Origin: Circinella minor
Taxonomy: Eukaryota > Mucoromycota > Mucoromycetes > Mucorales > Lichtheimiaceae
Reading direction: 5' to 3'
DNA length: 64,000 bases
Assembly (NCBI GenBank): GCA_016758965.1
Contig: JAEPRB010000041.1
Span: 157,091-221,090, forward strand
Both the position numbers and the translations under genes were made by a program. Under the pieces are notes generated by a model that saw nothing but the letters and a program-made list of their open reading frames with translations, did no database searches and was not told the DNA's origin. Positions within the stretch are counted from its first letter, which is position 1; the number at the start of each line of letters is the position of its first letter. Of the stretch, positions 1 through 12,230 are shown piece after piece.

Positions 1-339
1 ACGATCTTCAAGTGCTAATAAAGCTTCAATGAGTTGTGGTGTAAACCAAGAAAGTGGAAGGTGATCACTATATTTTGATAATTGCTCGACATGTTGGCGA
101 ATCTATACATTTATTTATATTGATGCAAAAAAAAAAATAATAATAACGAAATGAGTTGCTTGTTAATTTTCAAACCTCTGGTATATATATTTGTAATAAT
201 AATTGTGTCAAAATATCATCACTTCCAACTAAGATTGCTTTATTACCTCATCAGGTTTTAAGGTTGAATATTGTAGAATTCCAGAATAACTATCAGATAG
301 TGATTTTGCTAATGTCTTCAGATCTTGATTTTCTGCCAT
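1..339 (-). CDS. Unrecognised protein, 5' end only (runs off the window's left edge)
   Basis: The gene reads leftward and only its first two exons are in the window. Exon 1 is 339-247, starting with ATG at 339 (MAENQDLKTLAK, 31 codons). It ends at a GTAATA donor. A 144-nt intron (246-103) ends in TATAG, and exon 2 (102-1, 34 codons) continues in phase 0 as IRQHVEQLSKYSDHLPLSWF and remains open to the edge. The acidic start and amphipathic helical look suggest a soluble cytoplasmic or nuclear protein. I do not recognise the family and assign no function. A second open stretch inside the intron (about 155-205) looks slightly coding but cannot be joined in frame. Confidence 0.55.
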
Positions 340-1228
340 TACATATATATATAAAGCAAATAATAACGACCGAAAAAAAAAGTGGGGAAATAAGTTAACT
401 TTTGTCAGCACTTTTCTATGTTCAGTTATTGTATTCACATGAATCTATAATCCGGTTAATCTTAAATTACCGCTTCTCTCTCCCCGATTTACTAATTATG
501 CTGACAAGGAAAAATAATTTTCTATAGTGGCCAAATAAATATACTTTTCAATCATAAACCACCCAATATTAATTATACGTGATCGCTAATAGAAGAAGAA
601 ATGTTCAAGAAAAAAATCATAAAAAACTAATATACGTAACATCATAATGACGATGATCTTTTCAATTTAAAGAGTAACAACAATTAAAGACCTGATCATA
701 TCATTAAAGGGATAAAATAAAGACCAAACTATATTTTTTGTCAACAACTTCATTAATGGTCAACAACAAATATTATGCTGATTTTCGGTGCTTCATAGAA
801 AGGAACTTCTTAATAATTTAGCAGTAATACTTAACTTAAATAGTACAAAAAACATCTATAATAATATGTATAAGATAAAGTAGAGTCAATTTATACTGTT
901 TAAAATGTCCATATATTATATCGACCTGAACAGTTCGTATGGTATCGTGTCATTTCTTTTGTTATTGGTATACATTTTATGTTAATTACAGTTACTGCAA
1001 TAACTCTCAATTTTTAACTGACAAATTTGACTGTATTAGTTGTATGACAACATAACATTACCATGGAAACACAAAGATTTGGACAAAAGATTTTGGATAC
1101 AATTATATATTTACGTATTAAGAAAAGTACAAAAAAAAGACTCTTATGATTGTCATATATTACAGTTTTGATTAGGAATAAATAAAAAAATATTGCTAAC
1201 AAATGCGTAAGAAAAGGAAATACTATTA
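340..1228. other. AT-rich intergenic stretch, no gene seen
   Basis: This is the region between the 5' end of the leftmost gene and the 3' end of the MFS porter. It is strongly AT-rich, with frequent stops in every frame, and I see no convincing reading frame, RNA gene or repeat in it. Confidence 0.5.
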
Positions 1229-3596
1229 TTAAATATTAGCGAAAACACTCTTTGTCATTCTAACTTTAAGAACACAAAGAATGAGACCACCTAACAGATA
1301 TACGACACCAGTAAAAACCTTATAAGCCAAATAGGGTTCAGCATCTACAGTACTTTCTACTGCAGATGCTATTGAAGGTCCAAAAACGCTTACGCAATTG
1401 GATAACAATAATATAGATAAACCTGTTGGGTAACGTTCCATACCAAGAATGGTGGCTGTGATGGGGGATACTGAAAAAAAATACGAATGAAATAAGAAAA
1501 ACTTAATTAATTACCTTAAAGAAGAATAATGGATAAAAAGTATATAAATCAACTTACGTAAAGTAAAGTATGAAGCACAGAAAAAACCGAATACGACAGC
1601 AAAAGCTAAAAGAACTTCAAAAGTATATGCATACATCCAAATTGTTACTGCACTAAGACCAGTGATCAATAAACACACAATATCAGTATTAAGTCTACCA
1701 AATCGATCTGCGATAAAACTATATATATATTGTGCTTTCGAAGTTAGTGAAAACGAGTTGTTTATTACTATTTCGAAAAAATTAAGGTATAAAGAATATG
1801 TATTTTTTACCCAATAGAAATACGGCCAAGGAAATTGGATGCTGACATGACAGCAACAACAACAGTGCTATTTTCGCTTGATATACCCAAGTATGTTGCA
1901 TGTGCTATAAAGATAATGGTGACGGGGGTAAATATATGTAAATTTTGTTTATTTGATCATTGTAACACAAAAGAGTGAAATGCATGACAAAAAAGTAAAT
2001 AATTAAACTCACATGGAAGGAAAAAGTAAGGTACGAAAAATCCCATTAAACCGATCATAGAACCAAGAACCCATAAACAATAATTGAGGTCTTTAAGAAC
2101 TTCAAAATTGAATAATTCTTTTAATTTACGTGTTGGTTGTTTAGAAGATTTAAATCGCATTTTAATACAAACACATGAAACAATTGCGCATCCAAGAATA
2201 ATAAAACCTAAAACCCGATATGACCTAATAATTAACATATTTGTATAAAATTAAAAGTTAAAAAACCAAATCACAAGAAAATATTTCTATTTGATTATTC
2301 AGTTAAAAAAAAGATATTTGTCGAATAAACCATTACCATCCAATTCCGATAGTGTTGTTTAATGGTGTAAGAATAAAAGGTAATATAAGACCACCTGCAC
2401 CAGATCCACTGGATATTAATCCAAGTGCTAATCCTCTTCTCTTATCAAACCATTGAGGAGCTGCATTCATTGCAGTCTAATTTTTTTTTAAAAAAAATCA
2501 ATAAGTATTTGTTTTATTATTTTACATTTTTCCATTAGTTACATCAAATCAGAAAAAGGATAGAAGGGAGAGATAGTTACCACAAACATGAAAGATGCAC
2601 CTGTTCCAAATAGAACACCTTGCGTTAAATAAAGATGCCATATCTATTATAGAAAAAAAATAGGGCATCAATTTAATTAAACCATTTATTTTTATCATTT
2701 TAACATTATTGTCATCTTTAATTGTAGTATAATAATAACGGTATATACCTGCGAAGTAAATCCTGCCATTTCGAGCCCAAGAACCATTAAAAGAGCTCCT
2801 GTAATAAGTACTGCTCTATAACCAAATTTATTTGATAAAATCTGAACTAATGGACCCATCATATCAACACAAACTTCCATAAGCGTTCCTGCAAAACTCA
2901 ATTGAAGTTGTGCATTAGGTACGGAAGAGAAAACATTCTGTTCAAAATGATTTTGTTGAACACCTAAAAGATTTTTTTTTTAAAAAAAAGAGAATTATTT
3001 AACCCAATGTTAATTTTTGAATAATAAACTTACTAAATTAAAAAAAAAATCAAAGAAGTAATTCTTGTAAATTTATACTTCTTGATTTATTCGCTTACCC
3101 CTAAAAAAAAAGCCAATATTAGTTTCACAAGATTTTCAAAAAAGAAAAAGTAAAAAAGAAAAAAAAAACACTAATAATTTTTTTTTATAATAGTGTTTAA
3201 AATTATTACACAGCAGCAAACAAACTAGGATTTTATATTTCCACCAGTTGGGCTGAAAAACAACAAAAAAGGAAACAGTAACCAAATAGCCTACCAGCTG
3301 GAAGCAGTGCCAAACGCCGTGAATTGTGTAAAGAAGGCACCGAGAACAACTAGCCATGCTCGTAATCCACCATCAGGTATAATATCTTCTTCATTAACAG
3401 TTTTTTGATCCATCTTTTCATTTGATTCTAAAGCATTTTCAATATATTCTTGATCATGCTTGGATGAATGATGACTTGCAATTTTCGATTCAACAATCAC
3501 ATTACTATCCAAACTTCGTGCAGGTGCACTAGGTAGTGTTGCTACCGATTCAATCGTATGTGTTCTATGTAAATCTTCGCCTATATCTGTTGTCAT
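1229..3596 (-). CDS. MFS monocarboxylate-type transporter (MCT-like), 476 aa, nine exons
   Basis: This is predicted to be a 12-helix major facilitator of the fungal monocarboxylate-porter group, moving small organic acids or related solutes across a membrane. Exons are 3596-3295, 3099-3100, 2963-2749, 2643-2581, 2476-2337, 2224-2013, 1904-1811, 1718-1558 and 1470-1229, and they sum to 1431 nt (477 codons). After a hydrophilic N-terminus of about 70 residues comes the family signature PDGGLRAWLVVLGAFF, then FGTASSWGVFQ and the helix 2-3 region. A central hydrophilic loop (FKSSKQPTRKLKELF) separates the two six-helix halves. The frame works only if a GG dinucleotide at 3099-3100, flanked by AG and GTAAGC, is used as a microexon; it restores the conserved SSWGVFQ. 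The substrate cannot be predicted. Confidence 0.88.
3099..3100 (-). other. Candidate 2-nt microexon of the MCT-like gene
   Basis: On the minus strand a T-rich tract ending in AG is followed by GG and then the donor GTAAGCG. The preceding exon ends in phase 2 (TG, at 3295). The next exon (from 2963) needs one base before GT GTT CAA. Adding exactly GG gives TGG GGT GTT, that is Trp-Gly-Val of the conserved SSWGVFQ. Skipping it shifts the frame into an early stop. Confidence 0.7.
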
Positions 3597-6500
3597 AACT
3601 AATAAAATATATAATAATAAAAAATTATAAAAAAAAAAGTAATCCGTTTGGGAGTAAAAGAAGGAAAGAAAAGATCCGATCGAAGTTTTTTTTTTATACA
3701 TTATATATTTCTTTTTATTTCTATGGAGTTTTTTCGGACCCGATAGCGCGGAGCTCTACACGTGCGGGGGGGAATGACGGGTAGAAGATGTATAATGTTT
3801 GATATTAAAGGCAAAATCTTCCCTAAAGGCATATAACAATTTGTGACTCCACTGGACTATACACAAGAAAAAGATACGGTAACGTTTTCATTGTTACATT
3901 TCTTTATCATCAAATGACTCTTTTTTTAAAAAAACAAATCTGTTCTAATTTTTTTATTTCTTTTAAATATTTTCAACTACTTAGCAAAGTTTCACATAGT
4001 AATAAATGCTATGCAATACAGCGGTACTTTTATAAAGTGAAAAAAGAAATGTGTAAGTTTTTCTTATTGGCTTTGTGTTAAGATTTCAAGCATATATTTT
4101 TTTTTTACTTTTTTTACATTACATGCTATAAGTCCGCTATTATTGGTTCCGCGAAAGTCTGGTTACCCAAAAGTATGTTTCGTTGGATCATGAACCCATT
4201 AAAGTTTGGGCTTCTGTTAGAAAAAAGGGTAATATTCTCATTGTTATTCTACAATTGTTTTTTTTACGTACAAACTTTTTCTTTATTATAATTCTTGATA
4301 GAAAGGGAATGAAATTAGGTAGGCCTACACCCAAAAACTTTTTTTTTATCAAGTTATCTGTACAACATAATTCATAGATCAACCAAAAAAAAAAAAAGAT
4401 AGGAATTATTCTATGTACTGTATAGCGGGATTTAATTACTCCAGTATATAAGTTATAATATTAATAAGAATTATCTAATTGTGACAGGGAAAATAAAAAA
4501 AAAGTTTAGTGGTAACAGTGTGTGATAACAGTTGATGACAAATCCAATCGTTTGTAAACGTGATAAAAGAAAGAACAACATTAGACTGTTTCTAGGTAAC
4601 AGCGAAAAGAAAAAATTATTTAAACAATAAAGCTATCATGAAATTATTTCAAGGTTACTATAGCAACAATTAGACAGAAAGAAAAATATAATCTTTTAAT
4701 TTTCAAGACTAATAGAGCAAGAAGTTTCACTGGGGGTTGTACCAATGATACCACATTTTCATTAACCTTATTCGAATTGAGTATTAATTACATTTTATCA
4801 GGTGTTATGAGAGAAGTATAATATGTTATAAACGTTTAGAATTTAATACTTTTATAATTAATAATGTTTCTTCTCAATATGATATGTTTTTGATTCATGA
4901 AATGTACACGGGAAGGAAAGGGATTCTCATATTACTAGTCGAATTTATTTTATGATGAGAAACAAAAGTCCGATAGTCAGATTAAAAAAAAAAAGATTTT
5001 ACGCATGATTCTTCTATTTATTTGTTTTTGATTAGGATGGAATAAAGTTGAAAAGACTATAAATTGTGTTAGCTACTGAGCGAACATATGATAGAATAAG
5101 GTCTGTAGAATAATCCAGCTTTACGAAAATTCACAATTCTCGATTGCTTCAAGTTTTTTTTTTAACTCTTATAAAATATAGTATCATAGTTCGTCTTTTA
5201 ATCAAAATCCATCTGAAATTAAAATACAAACTCTGCGGGAAAAAAAAGACCTTGGACCACTAGATATGTACATTTAGACTTTTAACAGGTCTATTGCTAA
5301 CCCAAGCAAAATATTCATGGACACCAATGTCCATATTTCGATTGAGAAGAGAGCTATGAATAATGATACTTCAAAAAAGTCTTACCTACATACGGGTAAT
5401 TATAGTTAAATGCTTCTATAGTCGCGCTCCTATATGATCTTTATATTAATAAAAGTACGTATGAAAAAAAAGGTATTGAATATGGAACACCAGTATTTTT
5501 GTGACAAAATGATCATAGCACAGTGACTCTTAAAAAAAGCTTATAATCCACTGTAAAAAATATGGAATGACTATTAAACACAAGTGCTTCCTATAAGTCA
5601 TTTAAATAAAAAAAATATCACATTCTTTGTAGCTAGTCTATATCGTTTATATAATATATATATTCACCCAACATCCGAAAAATATTACAAACAATTCGAA
5701 AACGTTGTTTTTTGTAAACGGTTTTTGATTTTTATTATTTTTATTTCTGTAGATCTTATTGCTATATACAAGAAGTAAATAAAAAAAAAGTATCATGTGA
5801 ACAACGATCCGCCCAATCGAAATAGTAGACAGAACTTTAAAAAATCTTCTCAGCAATCAACTAATTACACTTATAGAATATTTAGCACTGGCTATAGTAG
5901 TTCAAACATAATAGCCTGTAAAAACATGCAAGAACATATCCCACGGAAAGTTTTAGTGTTCTGGGAAATCAAGAAAAGTCTGGAAAAAAGAAAAGGAGCT
6001 TAGTGTATTTTTTTATGCTAAATTGGGTTACCAAAAATATAAACATGCAACCTTTATTGGTATGTTTCATAAAGACCTTTCCATTGTATCAAATTGTTAT
6101 TTCCACATCATTCTTTATTTGTTTATATATTTTTAGTTACCATTCATCATCATTATCATGTTAAGATAAAGATATACAAAACTTTTTATTAAAAAGTATA
6201 TAGAACGATAATGAGTTCTCCTATTTAAAAAATCCCCTTAATTTTTTTTTTCTATTTGTATCTCTTAATCGTTAAAATAGCATTCAAAAAAAGTTATTTC
6301 TATTTATTATAAAGTAAAAAACAACTTTCTTTTTTCTATATTGTTACACAAGTAATCTAAATTAATGGTAAGAAAATCCACGTTTTCCCATATACTAAAT
6401 AACTTTTTTTATGGACCAGGAGCTCCCTTTTTTTTTTTTTTTCTTTTTTTTCCCTTTCATAGTGAAAAACTTGAATAAAAGTTGTGTTGACAACATTGCA

Positions 6501-7197
6501 AATATTATTTGATAATAATAAAATAATAACAAATATCTGCGAAGCAATTACTATAAAAAAAACATAAGTTTAGTTGATGGGAAGATAAAGAAAAAACTAA
6601 GGGGGAAGGACGAGAAGTATAAAATATACATTTACTGTACGGGATAAGATCCGAATAACATAAAATTAGTGGATAGGCTGTCCGAGCTAAATACTTAAAA
6701 AGACGCGTGTTCTTTATTTCTTTAGTGTAACATGCTCTTTATTTTGTTATTGCCATGTTTTTTTCTCTTTGTTTTTTATTATTATAACTATGTACAATAT
6801 TACACTTCATAGTCTTTTTTTATTTCCTTGGCAATAAAATAGTTATAATAGTGTAGATAAAATATATAATAATAAATAATAAATAATAATAAGTATGGTG
6901 ATAAAATTATATATGTTGAGTGTGTGCGTGGAAGGGGGAGGTAATCCCGCAGTTTTGTTGCGACATGTAAAAAGTTTCATGCAAAAAAAAAAAAAAGTCA
7001 GGTCAGGTGAAAAAAAGAAGAACATTTCCCACAAAAAAATAAATATAATTTAGAACTTCTTCCCACATTCTTTTTTTAATCCTTTCTTTCACTTCTTTTT
7101 TATTGCATTTTATTTTTTATTATTAAGAATATAATCATTATTATTATATATAAACAAAAAAAAAACACAACAATATCAATTTATTATTATTATTATC
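3597..7197. other. Gene-poor AT-rich region, possible coding debris
   Basis: This 3.6-kb stretch lies between divergently transcribed genes. I see no complete gene. A short G+C-rich patch just upstream of the MCT-like gene (about 3730-3780) may belong to its promoter. Around 4140-4380 the plus strand is open in more than one frame (for example LDHEPIKVWASVRKKG), and around 5800-6000 another short open stretch occurs. Either could be remnants of mobile-element genes, but I could not match them to a family. Long T-tracts occur at 6430-6450, and pyrimidine-rich promoter-like DNA precedes the next gene. Confidence 0.4.
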
Positions 7198-8777
7198 ATG
7201 GCTGCTTTACTTCCATCTTTTATTTTATCTGATACGGGATCTGAATCATCTTTAACAAGCTCTCCAACTACTCCTGTTACTGAATCTTGGCTTGACAAAC
7301 CTACCATTGATCTTGATTTTATTGATTTAGATGATAATATTACTACAAAAACTCCTACGTCTGTCACGAAAAACGCCAGAACAACAGCTGAAACAACAGC
7401 TACTATCGAAACCAATAGCAATAAAATCCCATTATTACCTTCATTACTTTCATCCAAAGCAACACCTTTACCATTACCTCATTCTCCATGGTCAATAACA
7501 TCCTCTTATCCTCCTAGTACTTTTTGGTCTTCTACTATTTGGATTAATAGTATTGCTTCACCGACATCACCCACTTTACAACATCAACCAAAACGTCAAA
7601 GCATGATACATTATGAAAATATTAATAATAATTATAGATCGGGTCAAAGAAGACAGTCGGACTTTGTGGGGGACGGACCACGCCGATTTTCAACCACTTC
7701 ATCCTCATCATCATCATCGTCCGACAAAAAAGTCTGGAGAACAGATGATTTTCTTTTAGAGCAACAAACACCACCAATTTCGTAAGTTATTAATTAATCA
7801 TCCGATTATTATTTTCTTATTATGTATAATATGTTACTAATAATAATAATAAAAAATAATTTTTACTATCAATTAATTAAAATAGTCGAGTTCCTCCTAC
7901 TTGCACTAATGGAACCAATAATAGTACTATTACAGCCCAAAATGAATTAAGTCCTGAATTGTTACAACATATTGATGATTATTTTAGTCCAACAGGAACG
8001 ATTGGTGTTGCTGCTCGTTCATCTCCTTCCCCTCCTCCGCCACTTCCTTCATCATTTTCAACAACACGAACAATCAATTCAACATCAACATTTCCTCCTA
8101 CTTTAATTACGACAAATAATAACAATTTAACATCTTCTTCTTCTGCTACTATTGGTGGTGATGATACACTTAGCATGGGTAAAGGAATACCTCTACACCA
8201 ACTTGCTCCCACAACAAAATTATTCATGGTGGAATTAACACATGGTACTAAACCTGAAGTGTTTTATATGAATAATATTGAAGAAGAAAATGAAATGGTA
8301 CAAATGGATGATTTGGTGATTGTTGAAGCGGATCGTGGACATAATTTGGGTAAAATCATTTCATCTGATGTATCAATGAATGATTTCTCAACAGATTTGG
8401 TAGTACGTCGTCTTTATCGACTTGCAACGGAAGCAGAAATTGCTACTTTACCTTCAAAAACACACGATGAAGTCAAAGCTTTATTAGTATGCCAATCCAA
8501 AATTAAAGAAAAGGGTTTACCTATGCAAGTGATTAGTGCTGAATATCAATGGTAAAAATTTCTACTTTTCTCTTTTTATCGCATATTAATCAATGAAATA
8601 ATTTTTAAAAAAAGGTACTAACAAGAGCAACTATTATTATCATTATTTAGGGATCGTCGCAAATTAACTTTTCATTTTATAGCCGAAGAAAGAGTAGATT
8701 TTAGAGAACTTGTAAGGGAATTATTCAAATTATATAAAACACGTATTTGGATGTGTGCTGCAAAACATCCTTACTGA
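7198..8777 (+). CDS. PSP1 C-terminal domain protein, three exons
   Basis: The exons are 7198-7781, 7886-8551 and 8651-8777, joined by GTAAGT..TAG and GTAAAA..TAG introns. The protein is about 458 residues. Its first 270 residues are low-complexity, rich in Ser, Thr and Pro ([21 protein letters not shown]). The C-terminal third is a clear PSP1 domain: [18 protein letters not shown], then [16 protein letters not shown], and the strongly conserved end [20 protein letters not shown] followed by KTRIWMC. The family includes yeast Psp1 (isolated as a suppressor of DNA polymerase alpha mutations) and the bacterial RicT proteins. Its biochemical activity is unclear. The disordered N-terminus suggests a regulated cytoplasmic, possibly RNA-associated protein, which is inference. 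Confidence 0.88.
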
Positions 8778-9073
8778 GAAAAAATTATTGGTCTTTTTTG
8801 ACTTTATTATTTTTAAATTTTATGCGTTTTTTTGTCGTTTTTACTTTGTTTATTTGTTTGTTCGTTGTAAGTGACCAAGTACATAGATTATAACCTTCTA
8901 ATGACATTGCATTATTATAAAGGAACTCCCCCATTTTATTAGCCCAAAAAAAAAAAAAAAAAAATTCAAAGCCACCCCACATAAAATTTGGGGGGAGGGA
9001 AGAGACACACACGGTGAGGGAATTACCCCGAATTTGTGAGTCAGTGTGATAGCGTGTGTGTATTTTTTTTTTC

Positions 9074-10405
9074 ATGCGACCTCTTTTTACTACACTTTTT
9101 TATCAACAACGACTACGACGATCTTTCATTAGAAATCATTACTTGTACTCTTTTTATTATACCCCAAAACCAACAATCAGTACAACAATGACATTTCATA
9201 CCAAAATTCTACCCGTCAATCCTTCTCATTTTCATTTTGACCAACAAACAAACGATGAATTTGCACCACAAAACGCTAAACCTGTCATTACCGATCCACA
9301 AGATCAAGCAACGATCCAAGAAGCTGTTGATCAACTTTCTTCTGGTGAAACTGTAGGTATTCCAACAGAAACTGTTTATGGTCTTGCAGCTAATGCTCTT
9401 GACGCCAATGCTGTTGCCAAAATCTTTGCAGCTAAAAATCGTCCTCAAGACAATCCACTCATCGTTCACGTCTCTTCGTTGGCCATGTTGAAACGCATTT
9501 TACCCAACAATACTATTCCTTCTATTTATGAACCTATTATTAAACAACATTGGCCAGGTCCTTTAACGATTATTTTACCTACCAATACAGATATTATTCC
9601 AACATCTATTACATGTGGTCAACCTACCGTAGCTGTTCGATTTCCTTCTCATCCTGTTGCACGAGCTTTAATTGATGCCTGTGATTTTCCATTGGCTGCT
9701 CCTTCAGCGAATTCATCCGGTAAACCTTCGACAACGTTGGCAAGTCATGTTTATGATGATTTAAATGGTCGTATTCCATTAATTTTGGATGGTGGAGCAT
9801 GTAATGTGGGTGTAGAAAGTACAGTATTGGATGGACTGCGGCGACCACCAGCTATTTTAAGACCTGGTGGTATTACTTATGAGTCATTACACGGTTTAGA
9901 AGGAATGGAAGGATTACAAGTATATCGAAAACATTTTGTGGATCGTGAACTGGAACAAGCACCAACAACACCTGGAATGAAGTATCGTCATTATTCGCCT
10001 GAAGCAACAGTGATCTTGGTGGATAATGCATCTGATCCTCAGATTTTTGAACAACAATGGCAATTAGAATTAGCAAAACAAGAAAAACCAGTGCGTCGAT
10101 TGGGATTATTAGTCACTTCTTCAAAATCAACAATAACGAATGGATCATCTACTGCTGCGGCAACAACAAGAAAGGAGGAGGAGAATGAAAAACATTATCA
10201 TCATCAAGGAATTGAATGTATTCCTGTATTTATGGGTCGAAGTGAACATCCAGATGAAGTAGCTCGTGGTGTATTTAAAGGATTAAGATATCTTGATACA
10301 CAAAATGTGGATTTGATTTTTGTACAAGGTATACCTGAAACAGAAGAAGGTATGGCTGTCATGAATCGATTACGTAAAGCAGCTTCAAAAGTTATAGAAT
10401 TGTAA
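9074..10405 (+). CDS. SUA5: Threonylcarbamoyl-AMP synthase Sua5 (YrdC/Sua5), intronless
   Basis: The enzyme makes threonylcarbamoyl-adenylate from threonine, bicarbonate and ATP, the first step of the t6A37 modification of ANN-decoding tRNAs. The YrdC domain is recognisable from ETVYGLAANAL, KNRPQDNPLIVHV, WPGPLTIIL, VAVRFPSHPVARALI and PLAAPSANSSGKPSTT. GGACNVGVESTVLDG and ILRPGGI follow. The linker PGMKYRHYSPEA leads into the C-terminal Sua5 domain, so this is the two-domain form of usual length (443 aa from the first ATG, 405 from the second). The ATG at 9074 opens a leader rich in Arg, Tyr and Phe and lacking acids. A second in-frame ATG at 9188 (MTFHTKILPV) gives the cytosolic form. I chose the longer start because the leader resembles a mitochondrial presequence. 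Confidence 0.95.
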   Translation: MRPLFTTLFYQQRLRRSFIRNHYLYSFYYTPKPTISTTMTFHTKILPVNPSHFHFDQQTNDEFAPQNAKPVITDPQDQATIQEAVDQLSSGETVGIPTETVYGLAANALDANAVAKIFAAKNRPQDNPLIVHVSSLAMLKRILPNNTIPSIYEPIIKQHWPGPLTIILPTNTDIIPTSITCGQPTVAVRFPSHPVARALIDACDFPLAAPSANSSGKPSTTLASHVYDDLNGRIPLILDGGACNVGVESTVLDGLRRPPAILRPGGITYESLHGLEGMEGLQVYRKHFVDRELEQAPTTPGMKYRHYSPEATVILVDNASDPQIFEQQWQLELAKQEKPVRRLGLLVTSSKSTITNGSSTAAATTRKEEENEKHYHHQGIECIPVFMGRSEHPDEVARGVFKGLRYLDTQNVDLIFVQGIPETEEGMAVMNRLRKAASKVIEL

Positions 10406-10712
10406 ATAAAAAAAAAAGTCCTTATACTCCAACGTCAGTCCCCCCCCCACCTCTCTCTCTTCTCTCTATCTATTTTTCTTTTTTTTTTTCTTTGTAAACT
10501 TTGTATCATAATTTCTTTTTCTTCTTTATCTTTTTTTTTCTTTCAATCTCAAATACACTTACACTATACTATATACTTGATTATTATTATTATTATTTTC
10601 TTTTTTTTTTCTATTCATCAACAAAACATTTTGTCTTTATTATTATCATATCATTCCTTCTTTATAGAAAAAAAATGCATTATTATATAGAGTATTGAAG
10701 AATTATTATCAA
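10406..10712. other. Short convergent intergenic region
   Basis: It holds C and CT runs just after the Sua5 stop and long pyrimidine tracts, consistent with two facing 3' ends. I see no gene in it. Confidence 0.5.
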
Positions 10713-11967
10713 TTAAAGTTCAATAACAAGTTTGCCTTGTTGATGACCATTACTAACATACAAAGAAGAATATAGATATTAGTATCTTTCACCAACTGAT
10801 TAATGTTAGGATGGGAGGATAAACTAGCTACATATACTTAAAAAAAACTTACGCCATATAATCAATAGCCTCATCTACCGTTTCTTCTGATAATCCTTTC
10901 CAAACCTTAGAAACCAAGGGTTTAATTTTATGTTTATCAACAAAGGCAACCATTTCATGGAATTCACGTCTTGAACCCATGGTAGATCCGCGTAAATCAT
11001 AGTTTCCAAAGACATGAATCATAGTGAACACAATACCACCCTTGTCTGTGGATGTCATGGAATTACCACTCTTATCTGATGTTTGTCCATAATTTACCAT
11101 ACGCGCACCATTAGCTAATACTTTGGGCAATTGTGCATAAATTTTACCACCAGCACCATCTACAACAGCCTGAAGTTTATCGCCGTTTAATTGCTTTTTT
11201 AAATCATCAATACAATTGGCTATATAGATAGATATATATATATACAAAGCACAGTTAACTCCACACAAATATTCTATAATATATATATATTGTAATGGAT
11301 ACTAATAATAACAAAAGAAAGAAAAAACTTACGATCTTTATAATTGACACCACCCTTGGCCCCCAACTTTTTCGCAAAGTCAATCTTTTCAGCACTGGAT
11401 GAAGTGACCCAAACATTGATACCTTCAGCAACGGCAAATTGAAGTGTATAAACAGCAACACCACCGCCAATGCCAGTGATAAGAACATGGTCTCCTTTTT
11501 TAGCACATCCCTTATCAAAAAGAGCACGATAGGCAGTTAATCCAGCTAGAGGTAGTGCTGCTGCTTCAGCAGTAGATAAATGTTCTGGGCAAGGTGCTAA
11601 ATCGGCTTCTTCGACCACAACTTCATTTGCAAATGTACCAATAGCAGGAAGTAAACCTAAAATATAATAGTCATTTTCTGGGCCACGAGGATCTTTATCC
11701 CATCCAATACCTAAATTATCAAAAAAAAAAAAGAACCTTTAGAACAATAATAGCGAGAAAAAAAAAGGAACGATGATGAAATGTAATATATATGTAGATG
11801 TATATATATATACCTGGACAGATCAAGACACGTTGACCATTATTTTTACCCTTTTTGACAACCCCCACGCCATCGGAACCTAAAACGGAACCAGGAGTGA
11901 TAGGTAGTGGATAAAATCCTTGTAAAATCCATACATCGCTGCATAATAATCAATAAGAAGAGGATAA

Positions 11968-11998
<31 letters not shown>

Positions 11999-12230
11999 GA
12001 AGTGTATATGATTCAATTCAAACTATTATTTCACAAGAAATACTATTTCTACAAGATTGAGAGTTATTTAATTAATATATAACATACCGATGATTGAAAG
12101 CAACACCTTGAATTTCTACAAGAGCTTCATGTTCTTTGGGTTGATCCACAGATTTATCAACCAGTTCAAAACCAAATTGAGTATCTTTGAAATTTGGACG
12201 AGGTGTCTTATTTAAAACGACAGCAACCAT
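10713..12230 (-). CDS. Medium-chain dehydrogenase/reductase (zinc-type ADH / quinone oxidoreductase-like), 350 aa
   Basis: The exons are 12230-12088, 11938-11814, 11710-11333, 11219-10853 and 10752-10713 (1053 nt). The N-terminal GroES-like fold contains the diagnostic FNHRDVWILQG and ITPGSVLGSDGVGVV. The Rossmann fold has HVLITGIGGGVAVYTLQFA as the nucleotide-binding turn, with TSSSAEKIDFAKKLGAKGG after it. The last residues, GHQQGKLVIEL, are typical of the family. I do not see the four-cysteine structural zinc loop of classical alcohol dehydrogenases, so an NAD(P)H-dependent reductase acting on quinones, enals or similar electrophiles is more likely than a true alcohol dehydrogenase. The substrate is unknown. 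The location is presumably cytosolic, since no targeting leader is visible. Confidence 0.92.
11970..11999. repeat. AT dinucleotide microsatellite
   Basis: About 14 tandem AT units lie inside the first intron of the medium-chain reductase gene. Confidence 0.8.

Noticed and set aside
155..246. An open stretch (GSDDILTQLLLQIYIPE) inside the first intron of the leftmost gene that looks like an additional exon.
   Set aside because: No splice acceptor gives the phase needed to join it to exon 1, and a TGA lies just upstream in its frame. A single 144-nt intron joins the two outer exons in frame.
9056..9073. A longer N-terminus of Sua5 beginning at 9056.
   Set aside because: The codon at 9056 is GTG, not ATG. 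The first ATG in the frame is at 9074.
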